A DNA stretch of 64,000 nucleotides from Candidatus Parcubacteria bacterium (GCA_018669975.1 JABHSK010000007.1:124001-188000), one strand, 5' to 3'; positions 57,195-64,000 are shown, numbered from the stretch's first letter. Notes: generated from the sequence alone by a model not told the origin. Translations and numbers: made by a program.

Positions 57195-57457
57195 CAGATT
57201 GAACATTTCAACTTGGTGCTCGAAAGAACGGCTGTCTAAGCGTGTGAAAGACCACGTGTAGGGATGTAAAGGTTCGAAGCCTAACAGCTGGGTGGCGATT
57301 GACGTCTTTATCTGTAGGATAGGTGGGAGACATCGAAGCGCTGACGCGAGTCAGAGTGGAGTCATCCTTGAAATACCACTGTTTTAGACCTCTCTTTCAA
57401 AGCCTTTTCGAGCGCCATCTTTTACGGGTCCTGTCATTTGACAGGACTTTTTATTTT
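57195..57457 (+). ncRNA. Free-standing RNA containing a 23S rRNA L1-stalk-like domain
   Basis: Positions 57304-57389 read like the L1 stalk (helices 76-78) of 23S rRNA: GTAGGATAGGTGGGAG (57314-57329), GAAGC, CTGAC-GCGA-GTCAG (57341-57354, helix 78 position), TGGAGTC and CCTTGAAATACCAC (57366-57379), in the rRNA order and spacing, closed by GTCT (57304-57307) with AGAC (57386-57389). The rest is not recognisable rRNA except possibly TGAAAGACCACGTG (57245-57258), which recalls the A2058 region. TGGTGCTCGAAAG (57214-57226) pairs with CTTTTCGAGCGCCA (57404-57417) to close the whole; GGCTGT/ACAGCT and CGTG/CACG form inner arms. A terminator follows. No ORF. Confidence 0.75.
57428..57457 (+). terminator. 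Terminator of the L1-stalk RNA
   Basis: GTCCTGTC (57428-57435) pairs with GACAGGAC (57440-57447), then TTTTTATTTT. Confidence 0.9.
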
Positions 57458-57467
57458 GATTTAGTAA

Positions 57468-57496
57468 TTGACAAATTATAGAAAAAATGTTATTTT
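57468..57496 (+). promoter_or_regulatory. Promoter of the 57547-58059 unit
   Basis: TTGACA (57468-57473), 17 bases, TATTTT (57491-57496). Confidence 0.7.
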
Positions 57497-57546
57497 AGCT
57501 AGATTTCGAACTTTGTAAACAATTACTCAAACAAGGAGAAAAAGTA

Positions 57547-57804
57547 ATGAGCCAAGATAGGACTGCTGGAGATTTGATTTTTGAAACCATAACAGCTATG
57601 GGACAAGAAGAACAGGAACATTGTATTCATTGCAATGAAAAATGGTATTCAATTCACTATCGTGATGGTGTCTGTCATAGTTGTCAGCAAAAAAATCTTC
57701 CTGGTAGGACTGAATTAGCTCGTCGTAGTCGTCACATACGAATCATGTATGGTCTGGGCATTGCTGCCCTGTTGTTTTTGATTGGTAGAGCAATTTTTGG
57801 ATAG
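57547..57804 (+). CDS. Zinc-ribbon-like membrane-anchored protein, 85 aa
   Basis: Residues 26-46 contain CIHC and CHSC, two CxxC knuckles about 14 residues apart that would bind one zinc. A basic stretch (RTELARRSRHIR) precedes a C-terminal transmembrane helix (YGLGIAALLFLIGRAIF), so the ribbon should face the cytoplasm at the membrane. Such small ribbons often act in protein or nucleic-acid contacts, but the role is unknown. AAGGAG precedes the ATG. Accessory unit shared with 57868. Confidence 0.7.
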   Translation: MSQDRTAGDLIFETITAMGQEEQEHCIHCNEKWYSIHYRDGVCHSCQQKNLPGRTELARRSRHIRIMYGLGIAALLFLIGRAIFG

Positions 57805-57867
57805 TAAAAACCATTAATGTTAAGAGTTTAGAGCTCGAGTAGTTCTTTTCTCTGGAAAGGCAAGTTC

Positions 57868-58059
57868 ATGGCTAAGCTTAAAGTTAAAATTTTTAGCGGC
57901 AGACGTTCTTCTGTTGAAGGTAAAATCAACGCTTATTTAGCTGGTGGTACAGTCGATAAAATTATCGACACCAAATTGACACCACTCAATCCAGGGGCAG
58001 AGAGTGATATCAATAATCCTAGTGTTATAGCTATGCTGACCTTCACAGTTAAAGATTAG
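57868..58059 (+). CDS. Hypothetical accessory protein, 63 aa
   Basis: A small soluble basic protein (MAKLKVKIFSGRRSSVEGKI, DKIIDTKLTPLNPGAESD, SVIAMLTFTVKD), probably beta-rich. GGAAAGG sits before the ATG. No separate promoter is seen, so it is probably co-transcribed with the zinc-ribbon gene 63 bases upstream; a terminator follows. Family unknown. Confidence 0.6.
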   Translation: MAKLKVKIFSGRRSSVEGKINAYLAGGTVDKIIDTKLTPLNPGAESDINNPSVIAMLTFTVKD

Positions 58060-58067
58060 TATTTGCT

Positions 58068-58099
58068 ACAGCCATTCTCATGAATGGCTGTTTTTTTTA
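58068..58099 (+). terminator. Terminator of the 57547-58059 unit
   Basis: ACAGCCATTC (58068-58077) pairs with GAATGGCTGT (58082-58091), then TTTTTTT. Confidence 0.9.
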
Positions 58100-58101
58100 T
58101 T

Positions 58102-58130
58102 AAAAAAGACCACGTCATTATAACGTGGTC
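58102..58130 (-). terminator. Terminator of the 58552-58150 unit
   Basis: GACCACGT (58108-58115) pairs with ACGTGGTC (58123-58130); on the minus strand TTTTTTA follows. Confidence 0.85.
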
Positions 58131-58149
58131 GGAGAATTTTTCAGCTTTT

Positions 58150-58323
58150 TTAGACTTGCTGTTTTCTCCTTTGGAGAATTGCTTGGTAGGCAGGGATTTG
58201 TTGGAAAGGGATTTTGTGGCTGGAAGCCACTACATTTCGAATGATACTTATGATACGAGGTTGGCGATTTGGTTGAGGTCTACGACGAAACAGAGTTGAG
58301 TTGCGGGGGTGCTTTTTGCACAT
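58150..58323 (-). CDS. Small basic protein downstream of the PspC gene, 57 aa
   Basis: ATG 58323 follows AGAGGAGG by five bases; this strong site is the main reason to call the gene. The product (MCKKHPRNSTLFRRRPQPNR...) is very basic, with many R, P and Q and no hydrophobic helix, so it may bind nucleic acid or be partly disordered. The gene starts 14 bases after the PspC stop and shares its terminator. No family recognised. Confidence 0.5.
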   Translation of the reverse strand: MCKKHPRNSTLFRRRPQPNRQPRIISIIRNVVASSHKIPFQQIPAYQAILQRRKQQV

Positions 58324-58336
58324 ATAGCCTCCTCTG

Positions 58337-58552
58337 CTAGTTGAGCTTGTGATAATCTTCGGGAGTCCTGTCCCACTCTGGGACAAAAATCCAGAGCAGA
58401 ATGTAGGCGCCTGCGCCTATTCCGTAGATCCAAATCAGGCAAAACCATAGCATGCGAACAATCCAGGTAGGAATTTTCATCCAATAAGCAAGGCCGGCAC
58501 AAACACCGCCGAGCCAATTTTCGTTGGTCATGCGTCGAAATTTACTAGTCAT
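58337..58552 (-). CDS. PspC-domain membrane protein, 71 aa
   Basis: The protein starts KFRRMTNENWLGGVCAGLAYWMKIPTWIVRML, the pattern of PspC domains (xGGVCxGLAxYxxxxxxxxR), followed by a hydrophobic helix WFCLIWIYGIGAGAYILLWIF. PspC is part of the phage-shock envelope stress response in other bacteria, but free PspC domains have mixed roles. AAAGGAG precedes ATG 58552. It starts a two-gene unit with the 57-aa basic protein. Confidence 0.82.
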   Translation of the reverse strand: MTSKFRRMTNENWLGGVCAGLAYWMKIPTWIVRMLWFCLIWIYGIGAGAYILLWIFVPEWDRTPEDYHKLN

Positions 58553-58599
58553 AATATTCTCCTTTTGTTGGTGTTTTGAAGGTTCTACAGAGGATAAAA

Positions 58600-58628
58600 A
58601 GTATAAAATATATAGTATGTTTTGTCAA
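58600..58628 (-). promoter_or_regulatory. Promoter of the PspC unit
   Basis: On the minus strand TTGACA (58628-58623), 17 bases, TATACT (58605-58600). The leader has TAGAACCTT at 58587-58579. Confidence 0.85.
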
Positions 58629-58635
58629 AGCCAAT

Positions 58636-58660
58636 AAAAAAGCCCCACTACTGTGGAGCT
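58636..58660 (-). terminator. Terminator of the isochorismatase-like gene
   Basis: AGCCCCAC (58641-58648) pairs with GTGGAGCT (58653-58660) with one internal mismatch; on the minus strand TTTTTTATTGG follows. Confidence 0.8.
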
Positions 58661-58668
58661 CGATAGAT

Positions 58669-59241
58669 TTATGTTTCCAAAAAAGAAGTTACTGGTAGCA
58701 CTAAGGCACCCTTTTTTTCGTACCAAGGGATACTGTTGTCGCTACTGTGACCAGATTGACCAGAAATAACATCGTTGCTGATGATAATTTGATAATCTCT
58801 CCTAAGTGCGCCATTCGCAGTTCTTTTGACGCAGCAGTCTGCATTGATACCCATCAAGAATAAGGTGCTAATGTTCAGGGATCGGAGATGTTGGTCTAGG
58901 TTTGTTTTTTTGAAGCCATTATCATATCCTTTAATGATAGTTTTGTATTGTTGAATATCACCCAGCTCTACCCTTATTTCTTTTATCGTTTCTCCATAAC
59001 CTTTAAACTCTAAAACTATAATAGGGATATTATTTTCTCGACAGTGCCTAAGTACAGCAATTTGATTAGGTACGATACGGCCTTTATCACCGCTTTTGAG
59101 GTTTCCCACAAAACCTTTTTGCATATCGATAAGAACAACAGCTAATCCTGCTTGTTTTAATTCTTGGAGCATTTCCGTAGATAACGGCGGAATTGGTTTG
59201 AAGCGTCTTTTGAGGCGACGCCATCCAAAGCGGAAATTCAT
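58669..59241 (-). CDS. Isochorismatase-family cysteine hydrolase
   Basis: The 190-aa protein has a basic N-terminus (MNFRFGWRRLKRRFKPIPPL) and then the cysteine-hydrolase fold: AVVLIDMQKGF (catalytic Asp, about 33-43), VLEFKGYGE, LMGINADCCVKRTANGAL (the Cys nucleophile) and a C-terminal SGQSGHSSD. The family covers nicotinamidases, isochorismatases and other amidases; the substrate is not readable. One-gene unit, with GGAAAGG before the ATG and accessory-type promoter. Confidence 0.85.
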   Translation of the reverse strand: MNFRFGWRRLKRRFKPIPPLSTEMLQELKQAGLAVVLIDMQKGFVGNLKSGDKGRIVPNQIAVLRHCRENNIPIIVLEFKGYGETIKEIRVELGDIQQYKTIIKGYDNGFKKTNLDQHLRSLNISTLFLMGINADCCVKRTANGALRRDYQIIISNDVISGQSGHSSDNSIPWYEKKGALVLPVTSFLET

Positions 59242-59301
59242 GTTGGGTCCTTTCCTTTTTTGGTGTTTTTAAAGAACTAAATTTTTTACGGACGATGGAT
59301 T

Positions 59302-59330
59302 AATATAGAATACATAGGCTAATTAGTCAA
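59302..59330 (-). promoter_or_regulatory. Promoter of the isochorismatase-like gene
   Basis: On the minus strand TTGACT (59330-59325), 17 bases, TATATT (59307-59302). Confidence 0.7.
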
Positions 59331-59341
59331 TGTTTTAAATA

Positions 59342-59375
59342 AAAAAGACCCCTGAAACCAGGAATCTTTTATTTT
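59342..59375 (-). terminator. Probable terminator of the 59396-61774 genes
   Basis: AAGA..CCTG (59345-59354) pairs with CAGG..TCTT (59359-59368) with an internal mismatch; the minus strand ends in TTTTTTATTT. Confidence 0.6.
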
Positions 59376-59395
59376 TTTTATTATAAGTGTGTGTA

Positions 59396-59746
59396 TTATT
59401 TCTTTTTATGTTTTTTACAGATTTGGCACTTAATATTAATTAAATAGACTAAGATTAATATCTGTATAACTAGAATAATAAGATCATAAACGCCAAATTG
59501 ATCAGTGGTCGTTAAAAAGATATTAGTCAACACATAGGCAATAGCAAAGTAAAATACCCATTTATTTTTCAATTGAACTAGGTAGGCAATAACTAGCATC
59601 ATAATAGCATTGATTAGCATTACACCAAAAATAGTGTAACGTTGAGCATCGTCTGCTACCCTGGCTAACCAAGTGTAGCCAAATGATAACCAAATGACAG
59701 CATTAGCTGTCAACATTAACTGTAAAGTTTTAATAGAGTTTTTCAT
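59396..59746 (-). CDS. Four-helix membrane protein, 116 aa
   Basis: Four hydrophobic helices (about 9-28, 37-57, 63-81 and 85-104) with short loops and a Cys/Lys-rich tail (IKCQICKKHKKK). No family recognised. It follows the GH100-like gene by about 20 bases in the same direction and may share its transcript. Confidence 0.6.
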   Translation of the reverse strand: MKNSIKTLQLMLTANAVIWLSFGYTWLARVADDAQRYTIFGVMLINAIMMLVIAYLVQLKNKWVFYFAIAYVLTNIFLTTTDQFGVYDLIILVIQILILVYLINIKCQICKKHKKK

Positions 59747-59766
59747 GGTTTTTATTTTAAATTTTA

Positions 59767-60918
59767 TTAAATAGTTTTATGGGCCAAGATAAACATCGCT
59801 GCATTCCATGATTGTCCTGACATGCCAGTGGCTCGACCAGTCCGCCCGTTAAAACATTCATTGAATTCCCAGTTATTTTTTTTATTTAGTTTAGCTAAGT
59901 TGTATAATTCCTCAGTCAACTTTTTATCATTATTTATGGACAATAGCATTAGCCAAAAGCCACCGATGTAGGGCCAGATTCCCCCATTGTGATATTGATA
60001 GGGTTTATTTAAATTTAAATGGGCCATACGCGGAGTCCACAGTTTATCTTTCCTAGTGATAGGTTTGAGAACTGTTTTACCTGGAAAGGGTTGGTTAGCC
60101 TTTTTCTTTTTTAGGAAATTTATTATTTGTGTTACCTTTTTTTCCTCTGCTAGGCCAACTATACTAGCTAAAACATTTGCAAAGATGTCCCCTTCATCTC
60201 CATAGAAGGTGTAATTAACAAAACTGACATACATGGGATTGCCGGGATGTTTTGGTATGTGACTTAATAGTTTTTTTAATCTAGTATCTTTTTTGAAAAT
60301 TGCGGGCGAGATTTTGTAGTTAGGATCAAAAACATAATTAAAGTATTCTTTTGTCTTATCAGCGTTTTTAATATTATACAGTCTCTTTACCCAATACCAC
60401 AGAGAGTTGCTATATAAAACAAAGCCAGAACGCGGCATTAAATCTGCCCAATCACTGGCTCCATTTTGTTGTATTAAATGAAAGTTTGGATGTTCTTGGC
60501 AAGTTAACCAATTAAGGGCTTTCTTAATTTTTACCTGGAATTTTTTTTCTAAATTATAATTAGTGTTTTTGTCAAAAAATTTAATAGCAATTAACCACCA
60601 GAGAGTAGAATCAATGCAACCTAGATAATAAAAATCAGCATATTTTTTTTCTGGTTTTACATAAAAAGCAATTTGACCATTGTCAGCTTGATATTTTGCT
60701 AAAGTTTCTAAACTACGTTTAGCAGTGGCAATTAATTTTTTATCCCCACTAACAGCCATGCCCAAGGAACAAATTGAAGCATCTCGTCCAAAAACATTGA
60801 GATAGGCTCTATTTCTAGCCTTGCTTGATTTACTGCTAGCTAAAATACCATGTTTAGTGGAATTTTTCTTTAATAGGTCTATTGATTTTTGATAGCACTC
60901 CTGATTAATGTCATTCAT
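59767..60918 (-). CDS. Glycoside hydrolase, (alpha/alpha)6-barrel, GH100/debranching-like
   Basis: The 383-aa protein has YLNVFGRDASICSLGM, LGCIDSTLWWLIAIKFF, GASDWADLMPRSG, YQYHNGGIWPYIGGFWLML and FNGRTGRATGMSGQSWNAAM. These Asp/Trp/His motifs resemble the alkaline/neutral invertase (GH100) and amylo-alpha-1,6-glucosidase pattern of (alpha/alpha)6 barrels. It has no signal peptide, so it should act in the cytoplasm. It lies next to a ROK sugar kinase, so the pair may release and phosphorylate a sugar. The substrate is not proven. Confidence 0.75.
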   Translation of the reverse strand: MNDINQECYQKSIDLLKKNSTKHGILASSKSSKARNRAYLNVFGRDASICSLGMAVSGDKKLIATAKRSLETLAKYQADNGQIAFYVKPEKKYADFYYLGCIDSTLWWLIAIKFFDKNTNYNLEKKFQVKIKKALNWLTCQEHPNFHLIQQNGASDWADLMPRSGFVLYSNSLWYWVKRLYNIKNADKTKEYFNYVFDPNYKISPAIFKKDTRLKKLLSHIPKHPGNPMYVSFVNYTFYGDEGDIFANVLASIVGLAEEKKVTQIINFLKKKKANQPFPGKTVLKPITRKDKLWTPRMAHLNLNKPYQYHNGGIWPYIGGFWLMLLSINNDKKLTEELYNLAKLNKKNNWEFNECFNGRTGRATGMSGQSWNAAMFILAHKTI

Positions 60919-60928
60919 AAGCTAGTTA

Positions 60929-61774
60929 TTATTTTTGTAATAATTTTGTACCGATGATGTTGGGTTTTTGTAATTTAGATACCTTTATGGGTATCGGTTT
61001 AAATAAAATTTTATTCTTTATTTCTTTTTCCATAGATTGATGGAAAAATTTCCAGGCTTTGCTTATTTGTCCACCTAAAATAATAATTTCAGGATCATAG
61101 GCATGTATAATGGAAATAATACCTAAACCTAATTGTTGTCCAAACTCTTGCCATAGTCGCAAAGCTTTTTTGTTACCTTGTTTGGCTAGATTGTATAAAG
61201 CTAAACCATCACCAGTGTTGAGTTTATATTTTTTTCCTAGACGTTTTAGTGCTCGACTGCCAGCATATTCTTCAAAGCAGCCTGTATTTCCACAAACACA
61301 TTTAGGTCCATTAAAATTAAGGCTAACATGACCGAATTCGGAAGCACCTCCTCTGCCATGATATATTTTTTTGTCTACCACTACGCCACAGCCCACTCCT
61401 GTTCCTAAGGTCAGAGCTACGACTATTGAGTATTTTTTTCCTTGCCCAATTATTGCTTCGGATAGGGCAAAGACGTCTGCGTCATTATTAAAAAATACTG
61501 GCACCTTGAATTTCTTCTCTAAAATATTTTTAATCTCTTTACCACTTAGTTTAATATTGGCTCTTGTGGTCGGCCAACCTAGTCCGATGCCAGACAGTTT
61601 ATTGTTACCAAGTAGCTCTTCGGCAACCTTGATGACATTTTTGGCAACCTGTTTTTTACCTAGATTATTTTGAGTTGGATGAGATTTTAAAGATAGCACA
61701 GTGTATTCTTTTGATATTAAAGCACCCTCTATATTTGTACCGCCTACATCAAATCCAATAAAAGCTTTTCTCAT
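60929..61774 (-). CDS. ROK-family sugar kinase (glucokinase-like)
   Basis: The 281-aa protein has the phosphate loop FIGFDVGGTNIEGALI at the start, NNDADVFALSEA, GTGVGCGVVVDKKIYHG, GASEFGHVSL and the ROK zinc signature CVCGNTGCFEEYAG. ROK kinases phosphorylate glucose and related hexoses. It lacks a helix-turn-helix, so it is a kinase rather than a repressor. It is encoded 10 bases upstream of the GH100-like enzyme. Confidence 0.9.
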   Translation of the reverse strand: MRKAFIGFDVGGTNIEGALISKEYTVLSLKSHPTQNNLGKKQVAKNVIKVAEELLGNNKLSGIGLGWPTTRANIKLSGKEIKNILEKKFKVPVFFNNDADVFALSEAIIGQGKKYSIVVALTLGTGVGCGVVVDKKIYHGRGGASEFGHVSLNFNGPKCVCGNTGCFEEYAGSRALKRLGKKYKLNTGDGLALYNLAKQGNKKALRLWQEFGQQLGLGIISIIHAYDPEIIILGGQISKAWKFFHQSMEKEIKNKILFKPIPIKVSKLQKPNIIGTKLLQK

Positions 61775-61855
61775 AAAAGTTTTTATTTAATAAACTTATT
61801 TTTATTATACCAAAAAAGTGGTCTTTATGGTATTGCTAAAAATTTGTGTCAAAAT

Positions 61856-61893
61856 AAAAAACACCCTGCGATTTCACTTAAGGTGTTTTTTAA
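61856..61893. terminator. Terminator between copA and the ROK kinase gene
   Basis: AACACC pairs with GGTGTT around about 16 bases, with A and T runs on the two sides. It lies after the copA stop and before the kinase gene's upstream region, and can work in both directions. Confidence 0.7.
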
Positions 61894-61899
61894 TAAAAA

Positions 61900-64000
61900 C
61901 TATAACTTTATGTTTCTAATTCTAATACTGTTAGTAACTACGGATACACTACTAAAACTCATAGCAGCGGCAGCTATCATAGGGTTAAGTAAGCCAATGG
62001 CTGCTAGAGGTATAGCAATTATATTATATACAAAGGCAAAAAATAAATTTTGCTTGATAGTTTTGAAAGTCTTTTTAGATAGATTGATAGCACTGATTAC
62101 AGCCATAGGGTCACTTTTCATTAATACTATATTTCCGCTCTCCATGGCAATATCAGTGCCGCTACCAATAGCAATACCTAAATCAGCCAAAGTTAGAGCT
62201 GGTGCATCATTAATGCCATCACCAACAAAAGCGATTACCTTTCCTTTTTTCTGTAGCCTTTTAATATGCTCTACCTTTTGATCGGGTAAAACTTCAGCTA
62301 TGACTTTTTTGATGCCTAGTTGTCTGGCAATAGCCTGAGCTGTTAGCTTATGATCACCTGTTAACATGTAAACCTCAGTAGTTTCTTGTAATTCAGCAAT
62401 GGCCTGCTTTGATGTTTTTCTGATAATATCAGCCACAGCAATAACGCCGACCATTTTTTTGTCAGCTACAAAATAAATTGGTGTTTTACCCTGACTGGCG
62501 TATTCATCAAAAGCTACTTTGTAGACAGGATTTATTTCTATTTTTAAATCATTTATTAATTCTGTGTTACCCAAGTATAGCTCCTTTTTACCCACTATAC
62601 CCCTTACACCCTTTCCTCTAATGGCTTCCACTTGAGATGCTTTGGTTAATTTTAGATTATTATCCTGACTATATTTTACAAAAGCTTTAGCCAAAGAATG
62701 TTCACTACTAGTCTCTAATGAACAGGCCAAGGCCATTAGCTCGCTGGTTGAAAAATCATGACTGGTAGTATTTGTGTCTGTGATAGCGGGCCTACCTTCT
62801 GTAAGTGTGCCTGTTTTGTCAAAAACAACTGCATCTACTTTATGAGCTATTTCTAGGCTCTGTGAATCTTTGATTAAAATTCCGTTTGAGGCTCCTTTGC
62901 CAGAACCAACCATAATAGCAGTGGGTGTAGCTAGACCTAAGGCACATGGACAAGCAATTACGATGACTGCTACAGCGTTTATTAAACTAATTTCAAAGCC
63001 AGCATTTAACAACCAAAACCAAACTATAAAAGTGAGTATAGAAATAGCGATTACAGTCGGTACAAAAATACTAGACACCTTGTCAGCTAGTTTTTGGATG
63101 GGTGCTTTAGAAGCCTGAGCGTCCTCTACTAGTTTAATAATTTGTGATAAAACTGTATCTTTACCAACCTTGTTTATTTTTACTTTAATAACTCCATTAT
63201 TATTAATGGTAGCGCCATAGACCTGGCTACCTGGTTTCTTTTCTACTGGGATACTTTCACCAGTTAACATGGATTCATCAATGCCAGTTTCACCTTCTAT
63301 AATTTCACCGTCCAGGGGTATTTTTTCACCTGCTTTAATTATAACAATATCTCCTATTTTTATAGTATCAATGTCTTTTTTTATTTCTTTACCAGTTACT
63401 AAAACTGTAGCCTTTTTTGCTCCTAAAGATAATAATTGCTTGATAGCTGTGGAAGCTCTACCTTTACTTTTTTCTTCTAGGTATTTACCTAATAAAATTA
63501 AAGTGACAATAGTAGCAGCTGTTTCAAAATAGACATGATTACCTGAGAACATAGCGTATAGGCTGTAGAAAAAAGCAGATAAGGTACCAATGGATATTAA
63601 AGTGTCCATATTTGACTTAAATTGTTTGAGTTGCAACAACATGCCTTTGTGAAATTGCCAACCAATAACAAATACAACTATTATAGTCAAAAATCCCATA
63701 ATCCATTTTTCTAGAGCAACACCGATAAGACTTAGATTGAAGCTCGGTGTATAGAACATGGACATGAATAATGGTAGTGTGAAAATAAATGACCAAATAA
63801 ATTTTTTATAGGATTTTTTAGTTAGATTCATGTCGGCCTGTTGGTCGCTGTCATCTATCACTTTGTAATCCCCGGCTTTCTTGATAGCCTCTTCTATGTC
63901 CTCCTGACTAACTTTATTGGCATCAAATTCTACTTTAGCTTGATTATTAGCATAGTTGACACTAGCACTTTTTATACCTGGCTTTTTTTTGATAGTTTTT
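61900..64000 (-). CDS. copA: Copper-type P1B ATPase (partial at the 5' end)
   Basis: The frame is open to the window edge. From there: the end of an HMA metal-binding domain (KKPGIKSASVNYANNQ, DIEEAIKKAG), transmembrane helices, the actuator motif LTGESIPV, the CPC metal site VIACPCALGLATPTA, DKTGTLTEG (phosphorylated Asp), HP region SSEHSLAKAF, TGDHKLTA and GDGINDAPAL. CPC indicates Cu+ or Ag+ export. An internal ATG at 63861 would give 653 aa, but the HMA sequence continues upstream, so that is not the true start. Confidence 0.93.
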   Translation of the reverse strand, partial: KTIKKKPGIKSASVNYANNQAKVEFDANKVSQEDIEEAIKKAGDYKVIDDSDQQADMNLTKKSYKKFIWSFIFTLPLFMSMFYTPSFNLSLIGVALEKWIMGFLTIIVVFVIGWQFHKGMLLQLKQFKSNMDTLISIGTLSAFFYSLYAMFSGNHVYFETAATIVTLILLGKYLEEKSKGRASTAIKQLLSLGAKKATVLVTGKEIKKDIDTIKIGDIVIIKAGEKIPLDGEIIEGETGIDESMLTGESIPVEKKPGSQVYGATINNNGVIKVKINKVGKDTVLSQIIKLVEDAQASKAPIQKLADKVSSIFVPTVIAISILTFIVWFWLLNAGFEISLINAVAVIVIACPCALGLATPTAIMVGSGKGASNGILIKDSQSLEIAHKVDAVVFDKTGTLTEGRPAITDTNTTSHDFSTSELMALACSLETSSEHSLAKAFVKYSQDNNLKLTKASQVEAIRGKGVRGIVGKKELYLGNTELINDLKIEINPVYKVAFDEYASQGKTPIYFVADKKMVGVIAVADIIRKTSKQAIAELQETTEVYMLTGDHKLTAQAIARQLGIKKVIAEVLPDQKVEHIKRLQKKGKVIAFVGDGINDAPALTLADLGIAIGSGTDIAMESGNIVLMKSDPMAVISAINLSKKTFKTIKQNLFFAFVYNIIAIPLAAIGLLNPMIAAAAMSFSSVSVVTNSIRIRNIKL

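Noticed and set aside
57266..57285. tRNA-like T-arm (AAAGGTTCGAAGCCT)
   Set aside because: Only three base pairs around a TTCGAAG loop, with no acceptor or anticodon arms at the right distances; it is part of the L1-stalk RNA.
57195..57457. A truncated 23S rRNA gene in an rRNA operon
   Set aside because: Only the L1-stalk part is recognisable, it is closed by helices unrelated to 23S and ends in a terminator; no 16S, 5S or tRNA is near.
58084..58517. Plus- and minus-strand frames over the PspC unit
   Set aside because: They cross terminators or lack start sites; the two minus-strand genes with AAGGAG explain the region.
1..64000. CRISPR arrays, insertion sequences or tandem repeats
   Set aside because: No regularly spaced repeats, transposase genes or terminal inverted repeats were seen; repeated motifs are promoters and hairpins.

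Overview
The window is 64 kb of an AT-rich bacterial chromosome that looks like a member of the Candidate Phyla Radiation (Patescibacteria, probably Parcubacteria-like). That placement is an inference from gene content: compact versions of essential proteins (RpoA without its C-terminal domain, AlaS without C-Ala, short L13), a condensed dcw cluster, CPR-typical surface proteins, and several leaderless housekeeping genes. No tRNA, complete rRNA, CRISPR array or insertion sequence was recognised.

Layout. 1-640: end of a Cys-containing membrane protein and a small accessory gene. 728-8480: peptidoglycan/division cluster (membrane protein, mraY, murD, ftsW, murG, ppa, murC, a 48-aa ORF, murB). 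8515-12441: one ribosomal operon (infA, rpmJ, rpsM, rpsK, rpsD, rpoA, rplQ, rplM, rpsI) with a promoter and terminator. 12490-20268: surface glycan operon (flippase, five glycosyltransferases, a Wzy/ligase-like polymerase). 20318-21403: small membrane-protein genes on the minus strand. 21478-27553: lysS, rdgB, cyclophilin lipoprotein, serS, alr, ftsQ. 27629-28660: leaderless xerC-like recombinase. 28635-30850: an accessory gene, two structured RNAs and a membrane protein. 30869-38674 (minus): MEMO-CapA fusion, surface protein, M23 hydrolase, gltX, GT26, thpR. 38811-41118: lysozyme-like exported protein and a LigB/MEMO protein. 41138-45250: accessory cassettes, GNAT, def, fmt. 45264-55067 (minus): GT2, pyrD, chorismate mutase, two NUDIX genes around a plus-strand RNA, secA, hpf, alaS. 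55185-59330: RNA and small-gene island. 59396-64000 (minus): membrane protein, GH100-like hydrolase, ROK kinase, copA (cut by the window end).

Two styles of gene are interleaved. Housekeeping genes sit in tightly overlapping operons, use AT-rich codons, mostly lack Shine-Dalgarno sequences, and in the best cases (xerC, def, flippase) have a -10 box placed so that transcription should begin at the ATG. Accessory genes stand alone or in pairs, have TTGACA-17-TATAAT-type promoters, leaders of tens of bases, AAGGAG ribosome sites, more GC-rich codons and a compact hairpin terminator.

Among the accessory units are at least six promoter-to-terminator units that make structured RNA with no convincing protein. 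The most striking (about 57195-57457) carries a recognisable copy of the 23S rRNA L1 stalk (helices 76-78) on its own closing helix, with no other rRNA nearby. Two other RNAs (29605-29870 plus, 30620-30813 minus) share an identical 15-base block at the same distance from their promoters, and a 9-base version occurs in an mRNA leader near 58580. I regard this RNA set, and the L1-stalk RNA above all, as the candidate undescribed system.
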